Shown here piece by piece: positions 12,701 to 26,258 of a DNA stretch of 64,000 nucleotides. Both the position numbers and the translations under genes were made by a program. This DNA comes from Phaseolus vulgaris (taxonomy: Eukaryota; Streptophyta; Magnoliopsida; Fabales; Fabaceae), in the NCBI RefSeq assembly GCF_000499845.2, contig NC_023756.2, positions 47,984,379 through 48,048,378 of the forward strand. The letters run 5' to 3'. The notes beneath the pieces were generated by a model. That model saw only the letters and a program-made list of their open reading frames with translations, was not told the DNA's origin and did no database searches. Within the stretch, counting starts at the first letter, position 1; each line of letters opens with the position of its first letter.

Positions 12701-15700
12701 CTCTTTTGGGATTTTTTTTTTCCTTTTCTGTGATTGGCTATTTTATTATTTTTGAAAGGAGGATTCATTATAATGTTAATCATATGAATTACATTAAGCT
12801 ATTCTGCATTTTGTATATATTGTGAACTTGCTACATAATGATTGCGATTTTTCACAATTTAATTTGGGATGCATCCTTGTTACTTACACCTGCTAATTAT
12901 ATGGCAGGTTTTATGCCAATGGAAGACATATTCTTTCAGCTGGTCAGGATCGTGCTTTTCGCCTTTTCTCTGTAGTTCAGGTTGGTTATATTTCATTTAT
13001 AAGATGTATTTGTTGGAAAATAATTTTTTGTTCTATCTATGACTCCCCCCCACCATATTAGTTGCTATTTGCTTTGGAAAAAAAAGTTTTCTTTCATTAC
13101 TAATACTGTTGGTAAAAATAATATGCATAACACTGCCAATGTTGACAGGCAATTTCCTAACAGTTACTAGAGCTGTGAAAGTGGGTCACAACCCATGGAT
13201 CAATCCGGTCCACCATGTTTTCGGGTCTGGTCGGATCACAGTTAAATCTTACAATAGGTCAAATTTTACACACCTATCTAACCCAAAAAGTAATCACAGT
13301 CTCGTGTTTAACTATGAACAGCCCCCTTGACTCAGTAGCACCCCTGTGAGTAGCAGTCTAGCCCAAACGAAATCTCTCTCAAACTCACTCCTCCTGTCCT
13401 CCCCGAACTTGCTCTCGCACTTAGACTCGCGCATCCTCTCTCACTTGAACCAAAAGAAAACCATGAACCATAGCAGTGTTGCTGCATGCAATCCCCTGCA
13501 CAGTCACCATGCAATGCCCAATTCGACAGCTCTACTAATAATATGCATTAAAATACTAGTATTCCCTCTAGTTTCTCCTTGTCTGATTTGCTAGTTCTGA
13601 TGAAGCCAGTGCCACTGTGCATTCAGATATCATTAAATGTATACTTGTATTTTAATTCTTCAGCTTTTAACTTTTCTAAGCTGTTTCTCATATACATTTA
13701 TTTTTCCCGCCCATTGTAATGCCTATACTTCATGGCTTAATCTTTTTTGCCTCTTTACTGTGCATTATCTATTCAATTCCTAGTATTTACAACATTGATG
13801 TATTTATTAAAATTTTGACAGGATCAACAAAGCAGGGAGCTTTCTCAAAGGCATGTGTCTAAACGTGCTAAGAAACTGAAATTGAAGGTATGACTGGGGG
13901 TTCTCATCCTGGCCTATTGTTGCTTAACTGTGCATAAGTACTTTTGGGACTGATTACAGCAGATTTTACTGTGGTTTATGTTAGTTTGGGGAGTTCTGGT
14001 TGCCTAAATTCTCTTGTGGTTTATGTTTCGTGTTTTTCTTTCCTTTGTTTTCTGTGAGTTTTGGATTTCCTATTTCCCTCTAGTTAAAATATGTTTAAGC
14101 TTTCTACCTGCTGACTCTAATTTTTCAACAAACTTGTAAGAGAAGAGTAAACATTGGAATTTTTAAATGTTTCAAACTTAAGATTCAAATGCACATGATT
14201 TTGAGAACTTGTTTATGCTAAGTGCAGTAAATCATGGTTCCTGTATGCCATGTTGAAACTTGAATATCAGCAAAATTAAGATTGTAGTTATTTTTATTCT
14301 TTAATACCTAGTTATTAAATCATTTATATGTTTTATCCCAATCAACTTTGTAAATGTATATAGGTGGTAATACCTCAGTTGAGCTTAAGGTAAATGTCAA
14401 CATGGGTAGGGAGAGGGGAGTAAGAAGTGTATGGTACTCTGATTCTTCTATTTTTTATTTTTCTTTTGTTTGTGAACAATTCATATGTTATTGGAAGTCG
14501 TGGCAGTTGGTAACCCAACTTTATTCAATTTAATGATTATGGTGCATTTAATTATATTTGTGTTTTAATTACTGAATAACTGCTTCTTGTGTGAACACTA
14601 AATTTGCAACTTGTGTTTTACACACTTTATTTCAAATTATTTACTTATCCTCTTTTATTTTGTGTGTATGTTTGTTGCTCAGGAGGAAGAAATAAAATTG
14701 AAGCCTGTGATTGCATTTGATTGTGGTAAGTTCTTTCTGGCATTTTTTTCATTCAGGTGTAATTATTCTGAAGGCCAAACCTTATAAATAAATGGCTAAT
14801 GGAACTTCATCTATTGGCTTGACGTTTATATGAATTGATTCTTTTCATTTACTAAAAGTGCAGCTGAACTGATAAAATGATTCAGGGTTATGTGGTCATA
14901 GGCTTACAAAAAAGTTTGTGGTAATGATTATGTGTGTTGTTTTCTGGTCAGTTTGATTAAGATTTAGTAATTGTCACAATTTGGAATTAAGATTATGTGT
15001 GTTGTCTTCTAGTCAGTTTGATTAAGATTTAGCAATTGTCACAATTTGGAATTAAAACTGTTGTTTTCTTCTTTTTCAATAAAAGAACAAATTTATTGAG
15101 ATAGAGAGCAGAAAGTTACTCTGAATTTGGAGGATAAAGGATCCTCCGTAAGAAAAGCAGGTTACAAATAAATAATAAAGAAAAAGAGAAAACATTGATG
15201 GAATGGGATAATGCTGCGAATTCTCTCTGCATGTCTGTGCTTAAGGAAACCATCATAGAAGATCTTGTGTTGTACAACCAAATAGACCCTAATCGCCAAA
15301 TATAGTCCCTAATTTCTTGTTTTTGTGAAAGACAAGTCACTAAATCTTGTGATTAAATTGACACATATACACATGTAGTTTATCTACTGTTGCAGTTCCA
15401 GATTTTTTTTTTCAATGAATTTACTCTACTGTCAGAAGCATCACTTCTTTTCTTGTGTAAACTTCAGCTGAAATTAGAGAACGTGATTGGTGCAATGTGA
15501 TTACATGTCATATGGATACTGCCAAGGCATATGTTTGGAGGCTTCAAAATTTTGTTCTTGGTGAGCATATATTGAATCCATGTCCTGAAAATCCAACACC
15601 TGTAAAGGTTAGGAATTCCACTTTATTCAATATTTTCTGTTTCTTGGAAATCTTTGCTTTCAAAGAAGTATGTGCAATTTATTATGCTTATTTTTTAGTA

Positions 15701-18550
15701 CATGTTTTGTTGCTTTGAATTCTTTTTTCTAATAACAAACTGATTAGATGTGTGGCATAATAATGTTACAAAGTGTGTGGCGTTCTCTTAGGCTAGGGTG
15801 TCAATATTTAAAAGTCTGTTGACAAATGGGTCGATTCTAGCTGACTACTGTTTTCATATGGTAACAGTCTTGTGCTATCAGTGCCTGTGGCAATTTTGCC
15901 TTTCTAGGGACAGAAGGTGGTTGGATTGAGAGGTTTAACCTTCAATCTGGAATTCGCAGAGGTTCTTACATTGACATGTCAGAATCAAGAAGTTGTGCTC
16001 ATGATGGTGAAGTAGTTGGAGTTGCGTGTGACTCAACAAATACGCTCCTGATTAGTGCAGGATACCAAGGAGATATAAAGGTTTGTGTTTGCTGTTTGAA
16101 GATACTCTAACTTCCAACTTCCACTTGTTAAAGTTCATAGAAAGAAATCATAATCACTTTGGTTAGCGTAAGCGTAGCTACATTATACTGGAAATTCTCA
16201 TAATATATATAATTGCAGGTTTGGGATTTCAAAGAACGTCATCTTAAATCCAGATGGGAGATTGGTTGTTCAGTTGCTAAGATTGTTTATCATCGTTATA
16301 ACGGTAAATAGAATTTTTTTTATTACTTTTCTTATTCCATTTTCCATGTTTGTTTCTTTCCTAATTCTTATGTCTGGTTAAAAATTTAATGTAAATGTAT
16401 GGGGAAAGAAATTCCTACTGTATAGGCTCATGAAGTGATTAGAGTTTTATTGATTTTTAGGTCTCCTGGCTACAGTAGCAGATGATTTAACAATTCGATT
16501 GTTTGATGTTGTGGCACTTAGACTTGTGCGTAAATTCGAAGGTCACACAGATCGAATAACAGATTTGTGCTTCAGTGAGGATGGGAAGTGGCTTCTGTCG
16601 TCTAGTATGGATGGAAGTCTTAGAATTTGGGATGTAATATTAGCAAGACAGATAGATGCAATACATGTTGATGTACCTATCACAGCATTATCTCTGTCCT
16701 CAAACATGGATATATTAGCAACTACCCATGTTGATCAAAATGGGGTATACTTGTGGTGAGTTTCCAAATTTATTTTCTTGGTTCATGGAACATAATTTTG
16801 GTGAAAACATTTTCTACTTTTGCAAATGTTTATTGCATCTTATTGATATTCTTTTCTGGGCTTGGGTTTGTAATTAAATTATAAGACGAGAATACTGATT
16901 TTCTCTGAAGTGAATATCATTTTCTAGAATTGCTAGATATGTATGATTATCTGAAGTAACATTCTCCGTATAAGACATTTACTATCATATTTCTTTAGAA
17001 TAACAAAAAGACTGATTTTGTTATGATTCTGAAAGGTGCAAACAATACTGAATGGGAAAGTTGTTACTCTGCTATTTAATGACATTGAATAAGAAACCCG
17101 TTTTGATAGTGAGAAATTTTATCAGGGTAAACCAGGCAATGTTCTCTAGTACTTCAAACGTTGATTCGTATGCAAGTGGAAAAGAGGTTGTTAGTGTCAA
17201 ATTGCCATCTATCTCCTCTGTAGAACGTTCTCAAGATGAGCATTCTGAAGAGCTAGTGAATGCATCTCAACCTAAAGATGATCTGGATTTCCCAACTCAA
17301 GATAAGCAAATACCCGAATTGGTTACACTTTCATTGCTGCCTAAGAGCCAGTGGCAGAACTTGATCAACTTAGACATTATAAAGGTCTTCATTTCTCAGC
17401 AGTATTGCTTCTCATGATATGAGCTTTTTGAAACCTTGGTTTGAGAAAATGTTCTCTATTTTTACTTTTAGTTACAAAAAATGTCATTGTTTTCACTTGG
17501 TTTCCTATTTTCAAAAGTTTATATATGAATCATGGAAAACAATTTAAAAATATGTAACAAATTGACAAAAATGGTGACATTTTTTGTAATTAGAAGTAAA
17601 GAAATGAAAACAACTTTTCCAAATCAAACATCCCCTTATTTCCTTGAATTTCATTTATATTTTCTGTCATGGTTATAATAAATGACATGTATTTTGTCCT
17701 GCTTGTTGAATTACAAACTACTAAATTCCAGGTTCGCAATAAGCCTATTGAGCCTCCAAAAAAACCTGAAAAGGCTCCATTCTTCTTGCCTTCTGTTCCA
17801 TCCCTCTCTGGGGAAATATTGTTCGAGTCTGAGAAGTTGTCATTAAAGGAGAATGATGGAACAGAGGGTGGGAAACAAATGAAGACAATATCAGATATGC
17901 CACAATCACGTTTTCTGTATCTTCTTCAATGCTCAAAAGAGACGGACGACTGTAAGACCTTGGCTATTTTATTTTTATGTGCATGACATGTACATTGTGG
18001 TCGATTAATTATAATTTATTTTCTCTGAATATCTGTAATGGAAGCATTTCTAAGATTTAACATTTCACATTGTAGACGCAGCGTTCACTGATTATATTAA
18101 AGGATTATCTCCGTCAACTCTGGATATGGAGCTTCGAATGTTTCAGATCATTATTGATGATGATGATCAACAAGAAGCAGAGAAGAGTTCTGAGTTGGTA
18201 TCTATTGAATGGCTTCTGGATTATTTTATTCATGAGCTTTCCCGCAGAAATAATTTCGAGTTTCTACAAGCTGTCATCAGATTATCTTTAAAGGTTAGGG
18301 ACTTCACTCATTGTCGGTCAGTTAGTGTTTATTGATCTCAAATGAATGTGATTTTATTTTTTGCTGATTGTATGTTTACAATGTTTCTTCATCTTGTCAG
18401 ATTCATGGTGAGACAATTCGGCAGCAGTCTTGCTTACAAGAAAAGGCAAGAAAACTTCTTGATATTCAATGCATGGTATGGCAAAGGGTAGATAAATTAT
18501 TTCAAAGTTCGAGATGTGTGGTCGCCTTTCTTAGTAATTCCCAAATTTAG
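9754..18550 (+). CDS. UTP21: UTP21 / WDR36 small-subunit processome WD40 protein
   Basis: Eighteen exons join in frame to 907 residues: 9754-9879, 10036-10063, 10136-10236, 10479-10682, 10758-11001, 11598-11773, 12401-12483, 12908-12980, 13822-13887, 14683-14725, 15468-15607, 15868-16080, 16219-16303, 16461-16755, 17126-17384, 17732-17951, 18076-18293, 18401-18550. The protein is two WD40 propellers (for example GGSSGVISIWNL, HDSVITSLHF, SAGYQGDIKVWDF, GHTDRITDLCFS, SMDGSLRIWDV) separated by a lysine-rich segment (RAKKLKLKEEE). A C-terminal Utp21-type domain begins around LVTLSLLPKSQW and includes SPSTLDMELR and SIEWLLDYF. Length and order match the family. UTP21 is a U3 snoRNP/SSU-processome subunit needed for 18S rRNA maturation in the nucleolus (family knowledge). 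It is the best-supported model here apart from the cyclases. Confidence 0.94.
14927..15056 (+). repeat. 65-bp tandem duplication in UTP21 intron 10
   Basis: Two near-identical adjacent units start at 14927 and 14992, each reading ATTATGTGTGTTGT, a GTCAGTTTGATTAAG core and TTGTCACAATTTGGAATTAA. They differ at only a few positions (TTTCTGG versus CTTCTAG, TAGTAA versus TAGCAA), so the duplication is recent. Confidence 0.85.
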
Positions 18551-19143
18551 GTGACAAAATTTCAACTTGCAATGCCAACCCTCTAGTGATAGTTAAGCCA
18601 CTGTGTGTGGACATGCATTTGAGCCATCTTTTTAGTTCGATTTATAGAAAAGTGAGGGCAGAAAATTTGTTAAAAGCTGGTGGATGAGGTTTCTTATCAT
18701 CGTTGTCAAGTTTTGACGGTGATCATAACAAGATATTCTTGTATCGGGATAAACTAGTATCGTACATCATACTAAAGCAATTTTGTAACTTACATTTTGT
18801 ATCAGCCGAATTACGATTTAAATGTTCCATTAGTGCTCTTTTTAATTGAAAATTTGCATCAAATTATGCTTCCCCTTTTGCCTCTTTTTGCAGTTTTATA
18901 ACTAATACTAATGAAATGATTTCATCCAAGAATGCATGGAAACCCATGCAACAAAAGAATGAAATGAAAATCAAATATTTTAAGTGCATTAAGAATGTAT
19001 GCTACTTAAAAACTTTCTAAGAAAAGAATATAAAATTAAAATCATTAAAATCTTAATATACTTAATTTTACAAAAAACAATTAATTTCTTTTATTTTAAA
19101 TGTGTAAAATTTAAAAGAGATGAGACTTGAAAGAGTTAAAAGA

Positions 19144-19175
<32 letters not shown>

Positions 19176-19734
19176 TTTATTATTAATGTTTTCATTCTAA
19201 TGATGTAATTAGAGGCACGAACCATTTATTATTAATAGCTGATAAAAATACAATTTATTATTAATAGTTGAAATGGTACTTAACTACCTTGTTCTAAAAT
19301 ATGTTGGAAACATTAATAATATTATAGAATGAATGTTTTTTTGTAGAGGAAATTTTATTTAGAATATTATTTTAAAGTATTCTAGAAAAAATATTTTAAA
19401 GCAACGAATTTTATTCTTTATACGAAAGATTTTTACTTTCTATTCTATTCTATGATTTTTACTTCCTTCTATCTCCTTAGCAGTGTTTCATGGAAAGGAA
19501 AATGTGTATCAAATGAGAAAATGTGAAAATGGAATGCCAAGAACATGAAACTATTCATATCCCATGATGGTGTTACTCTTAATCCTTTGATGGGACAAAG
19601 CAATTTACATTTTCTATCCGTGACTTATTTGACAGAAATTTTGCAACAATTACACACTTTGGTTTGCCAACAAACAAGGTAGAAAAGTATTGAAATGATA
19701 TACAGAAGCATAAAATAAAACTCTCCACCCTTGG
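18551..19734. other. Intergenic between UTP21 and OSC-A (3' ends facing)
   Basis: Convergent 3' flanks. Very AT-rich, with a (TA)n run near 19144-19167 and short A/T duplications. No gene or element core is recognised. Confidence 0.6.
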
Positions 19735-22700
19735 TTACTTTTTTGGACAAGACAATATGCGACTTCGATATTCTCCAAGGGCCCATATTGGAAATATGTT
19801 TCTATACGCAGAGTAACTGATAGTACAATTCTTATTGAACACTCCCATGATTTCCTACAAAACATCATGTTATGTATTTCATAAATACACTTACACATAT
19901 TTGATGAAAATGCCTTCTCAAAATAAACTATTTTAGTCTTTTTGATGGTCGTTAATATTTCTTCAGTAATATATATGGTTTCATTGTTTCTCAAATAATT
20001 GAATTCATAACATTGCAAAGTTGAATTCACAGTTAATTCCTTCTCTCATTTAATGTGTTTAGTATGAACTAATAAATCTAAAATGAGTTTTGCATAAAGT
20101 TATAAGATTAGCAGAAATTTTCATTCATAATTTTATACTACAGTGATAGTTAGTTACCTGTTGAGGAAACTCCCCATTTTCCATTTGTGAATTGATCAAA
20201 ACCTTGGCTGCACGATGCAATGGGATTGGATCTCTTTGACCCTACAATGAAATAAACAGACTTTATAGAAGTTTGTTCTCTGAATTCACCTCATGATTGA
20301 TTCTATAAAAGAATATGTTCTGCTCATTGAACTTTGTTATACCTGTTCTGCTTCAATAAGCGCCAACATAGCCCATGCAGTGTTCACTGCATGAGACTTG
20401 TTTCCTTTCAGATTCGTGTAAACCTGTTTTAGTTGTACTTTTAGTTAGTGTAATTGTCTTTGACAGAAAAGTAGAACATGCAAAATCAAAGAAGAGTATC
20501 TATATTGAGAAAAGCACAAGATTACAAAAAACAATTCTGAGTTCATTATTTAAACAATGAGACAGAGAATGTATACAAGTTACCATTTTCTGACATGCAA
20601 CATAGCTCTCTCCCCACCCACCAGAAAGTTGTTGATTGGAAAGCAAAAATTCACATCCTCTTCTAATGCTGTCATCATCTTGGTACCTTTTACCTGCAGC
20701 TACAAGTCCCTTTATTCCAAACCATGTTCCATAGGTATAACAGATTCCCCATGATCCATACCTAGTTAATTCATCATAAGCATTTTGCATTTCAAATATC
20801 ATATGAATTTATTTCTAACGACATTTCAAAAGAAATGAGTTTGAGGACAAATAGAGCAAACCATGAACCATCAGCTAATTGTACACTTTCAATGTAGCTT
20901 GCTGCCTTAGCAATACAAGTTTCTATTTCCTTCCTTCTATAAGTTGGATATCGTTGTGTGAACAAGGCAAGACCTTGAATTGCTGATGATGTGCATTCTA
21001 CACACCTATATCAAAATTATGAACTCATTTATTTGACACAATTCTGAGAAATCATATTTCAACTAAAAATTATAAGGAACCATGTTAAACATACTGATAA
21101 TCGATCATGATATCTTCAAATGTTTCAGCTGGATTCATTTTCTGTGACAAAAATCAGGAGTGTTAAAAAATTGTATCTATACCTTTTCATTTAAGAGAAA
21201 GTAATAGTTTTACCTCCAACCATGCATAAGATCTGGTGAGCTCATAGGATGCAAATCCTCCATTTCTATTCTGTAATATTATGAGTAAGAAAATTGTCTT
21301 GTGTTTGTAAAGTGCTAGTTAAATTACTTTAATGACTACAAATGAACATTTTAAAGTTGGACATAAACAATTAACAAAATATTTGGAAAGACTAAAAGAT
21401 TAAGAACATATTTTATCTGACATTCCAAAATCTCATCCCACTAACTCACTACCATTCTGAAGTTCCCTTATCCTATAAATTTTTCACTAAATCTAAGTCA
21501 AGAAAGAGAAAGAATGAAAAAAGAAATGTGTGGGTTCTTTGTTGCAAGTTTGCATAACTATTCTTCCATGATTTTTAGTGCATCAGATACTATATATATA
21601 TTGGCTATGATTAATATGTACCTGTAGGGATAGTATTAAATTAACAGCGTCGTATAGTTGTTCTATTTCCACTGCTTTTCCCACTGTCTCATGTGGCAAA
21701 TTTGATAACAGAATTGCTGCCTGAGAAAAAGATACATACAAACATGTTAAACAAACCACTTAAGAAACTAATAGATTGATGAAATATAATTGAAAAGAAT
21801 TATGAAGTAGATCCATATTATTATGGAGTGGACTTTAAATTTAATTCAACTTTATAAATCTGACTTATGAAGTGAGGTTTGCACCCACTTATATATTATG
21901 AAATGTTCTAATCTCTAATCAATATGAGATCTCCGATACACTCTCACACGTCGAGAGTGACAACTCGTGCATCAGACCAGACAATATATTATGGGTGGTC
22001 GGATAACAGTTCGATAAAAAATTCTAACATCATCTAATTAATTTTATGTCAAAATATATACAGATCATTGTGGCTATGTTTCAAAGGAAAAATTACTCAC
22101 GAATCTAAGAACTTTCACTTCCTACTTTATCTTTTCAAAGTTATAGCACTAATGTTTAAGAATTTCAAATGGCAAATCCATTGATTATCACCTTCAAGCC
22201 TTCTGCAGTGCAATCTATGGAAGGCCAGCCATTGTCTGTAGTGGAGAAAGGCCATCCACCTTTAGAAATGTGGCGATACCAATAACTTGGATTACCAGAG
22301 CTGTTTGCTGTAATCTTCACACCCAAGATCAAGTGTAATTAATTATTATGGTCAATGTATATTTCACACTTAGTTTACTTACAACAACATTTAATCAATG
22401 TACTACTATATATACCTGTGAGCCTTTTATGAAATTATTTGCTTTCTTAAGCATTGAACCATATTCATCTTCAAGATTGGTAGCTAAGATTGCTTGAACA
22501 GACAAAGCAACATCCCAAAATTGAGAACCATTATATCCCTGACATTCATGAGCTACCTTCATTAGAATTGTCAATCACTGTACTAAAACAAAAGTTTAAG
22601 TTATTAATTTAAATGCATTTGTGAAGTTGTGCAGAAAGAATAATATAAGCATGTAGAACCTGCATTTTCATTCCATCCTCAGCCACCCAGAGATAATCTT

Positions 22701-25700
22701 TGATTCTTGAAATGTGACACTTAAATGCTTCAGAATTGGGGTTCTCCACCCAACAGCAAACCATGTTTAATACCTGTTTCATAAGGCTACCCTCTTTGGT
22801 TATCTTTATTCAAATTACTAAGAAAATTAACATATGTTATATATCAAGTTTACATCTTTAAAATATTCATATCAATGGTTTAATAATGTTCTTTAAAACT
22901 CCCCACTAAATTAATGTTCAAATCAACACAGGGAAAGAAATTCATTATGTAAAGAAGAAAGACAAAGTAAGTGTCTTTTTTTCTAAAGAAAATTATTCTT
23001 CACCTGTTTATGTCTTTAGATAAGAGTGATAAAATAGTCAAATTATTTTATAAAATTAATTTCTCTAATATTGATAAAAAAAATTAACATTCAAATACAT
23101 TTTAAATTAAATTCTTAAGATATCTTACACCATTTAAATAATTTATTGTTTATATTAATTTTATAAAATAAATAATTTTTGTTCTATTTTTTAACGAGCT
23201 AAATCCACTCCTAAACGAAACGAGTGAAGATTAAGGGTGAATCCAGCTTAGTGTATTTATGGTGAATTGATGGCAACTAAAATATGACCTATTGTATCGT
23301 CCTTAATTATCTTTAGAGAATTAGATGTTTTATATTGTGTTAAAATAATTTTGATATTCATATGTGGGACTGCATTTGATCATTATTAAGTATTAGTTGA
23401 ATTTATAATTTTATATAGAATTAATAAGATGAGCAATGATAAAGAAGATGATGAAAAAAGTAAGATGGTTAATAACCTTATTAATGGGTCCAATACAAAC
23501 ATAATTTGTGGTTTGATCTTCATAGTGTATGTGTTGCATTACACAATGGAGTGCTTTCTTCCTTAGCTTGGAGTATGGCCAATGCATAAGAAGAGGTTCC
23601 CCTACATTCTCAACAAAACTCCATAAAATATTTTGAATCATTGGACACCGATGGTACATATCTTCCTGCCATAATTCCAACAACAAAACATATCATAATC
23701 TTAATTAAGTATTGAAATGGTTTACACACAATAACATAACACAATACAATTTTTTTTTATCAACAATAAAAGATAGAACAAATGTGGTCCAATTAAGTAG
23801 TGATCAAACTTTCATAAACCCTAACTGTCTATCCTGACAAAACTAGCTAAAAGTAACCTAAATTTCAAAGACTTATCATGTCGCTCTATCAACAACTTTT
23901 AACTGAATACATACATATCAGATGTTCAGGACCCTAATCAGAGAATGGGAAACTATACACTTTGACACTAATAAGAGACAACACAACACAATACAAATAG
24001 AATAAATGTGACCTAATTAAAAAAATGTGACCCAGTTAAGAGATGATCTAACCCTCATAGAGAATAAAAGAGATATAGAACTAAAAAATAACCCTAATGG
24101 TCTACTCTGCCAAAACTTACTAAAAACAACTTAAATTTCAAATATCAACTCTAATGTGGTATCAACAAATTGAATACATCCACTTTTAATTAAGACATCC
24201 ATAAAGTTCAAGAAAACATTAAGAGAATAACTAAGTATACCTTGACACCAATCATAAATAACACAAGAGAATACCTTGGGACATAAATTCTTAGCCTGAT
24301 CCCAGTCAAGAATGTGATAGGGAAGGGTGTAGAGCTCTTTTCTGAGGGATAAAATAAGTGGGTTCATTGGTCCAACAAATCTTCTTCCGTACAAGTACGA
24401 CATTGGTAGATACACTAATCGAGTGTGACACCACATTCTTCCTGGGTGGAAAGGAACATTGTACGGAAGCAGCCAAATCTCCGGTGGAACTGCCTTCATG
24501 CCACTCCATTCGTAGACACCAAGCACCTATCATTTTCATCACTGTGCTTACATTTTTATGGGTGAAGAATGAATAAAATGGTTATGAAAAAGCAGTGCAT
24601 GGAGAGTTACTGAGAGCCAGAGTTTGCCCCATGAAGGAATATGAGTGACTCCACCACGATCAATAATCCATGCCCTTGCTTTCTTCATGCTGCCTTCTCC
24701 ACCATCCACCTCTTCTCCAAGCAATCTCAGGGTCACATAGTTCAGAGCTGTCGAAAACATTATGCTGTGCCCTTCTATATGCAACCCCCACCCTCCATCT
24801 TCGTTCTATACGCATACCAACACAAAAACTCATCCATCTTATATATAAATATCATCACATTGATTAATGTTGATCATATAATATAAATATATGCCTGGTG
24901 ATTCAGCAGATACCGCCGCATCTCGCTTTGATGCTCCCTCCTCAACACTGCATTAAGGGTCCCAGTCACCCACAATCCAATTACCTACATGCACATATAG
25001 TTAAAGTGTTGGATCATGTAAGAGATTATGAGATTTTGTAATATATAAATGATTCCAACCTCATTTCATAAACCAGTTCTATGAAGTTGTTGGAGATCAC
25101 ACATCGATTCGAGATTATAGCATTTTATAATATTTAAAATGGATGTAAATCTCACCTCACAAACCGGTTTTATTAGGTTAGTTAGACTTAAAATTTAATT
25201 CTTAATATGATATAAGAACTATTTTGAACTTGTGATTGTTCGTTAGACAAGTCATTCACTATTGGGCTATTATCGGATCACCCATAATGTATTGTCTCAC
25301 GCACGAACTGTCACTCTCGGCGTGAGAGAGTGTGTTGGAGATCTCACACTGATTAGAAATTAGAGCATTTCATAGTGTATAAGTGGGTGCAAACCTCACT
25401 TTATAACTATGTAACACAGACACTCAAACGGATACTGATACGACACGGACACGAAAATACTTACATATAATATCTAAAATGTAGGACACGGGACACGGAG
25501 ATATATATTATATAATTATGAATTATATAAATTGACAATTTGTTGGAGCATAAACATGTTTTTCATAGCTGGTTCAAAATGATTTGTTTCTTATTTTTAT
25601 AATCATAATAAAAATTTATATAATAAATTTGAGTTTTTAGAAAATTAATGGATTTCTCTTTTTTTTAAATTGTGTTAGATCCATGATAAAATTGTTAGAA

Positions 25701-26213
25701 ATCTAACAAATACTTTTTAAATTAGACACTTCACCGATACGTATCTTACAAGTGTCATACGAGTGTCGGTGTTCGATACATGTATCCAACACGGACACAT
25801 AATTTAAAATAAGTGTTTGAATCTCATAACCTTACAAGTTAGATGATGAATTAAACTTAAAGTATACTTATGAATAAACTGATTTTATGAACTTGAATTA
25901 AGGTTAATATATTAATATTAAAGAAGAGACATTTGCATCAAAACTTAATGTTATACCTACCAATCCAGGTAAAAGAAACAAAGGGCCGCCATAGTCAGAT
26001 GGCCAGAAACCATCCTCAGCTTGCAGGGTTGAGACACTTCTCAAGGCTTTCCTCAGTCTTCTTCCCACAACTTCCTCATTCATATCTTCCTCCCTTTCTA
26101 CTTTTTTCTTCTCTGTCACTCCCTTTTCCCTTTCAAACTGACAAACACACACACGTGTACATGCATGTAAATCAAACACAGAAACCCAGCTACCTAGGAA
26201 CATCACCATACAC

Positions 26214-26258
<45 letters not shown>

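Noticed and set aside
13165..13330. Possible second MITE in UTP21 intron 8 (TAGAGCTGTGAAAGTGGGTC start)
   Set aside because: The left end looks hAT-like but no matching inverted end or target duplication was found downstream.
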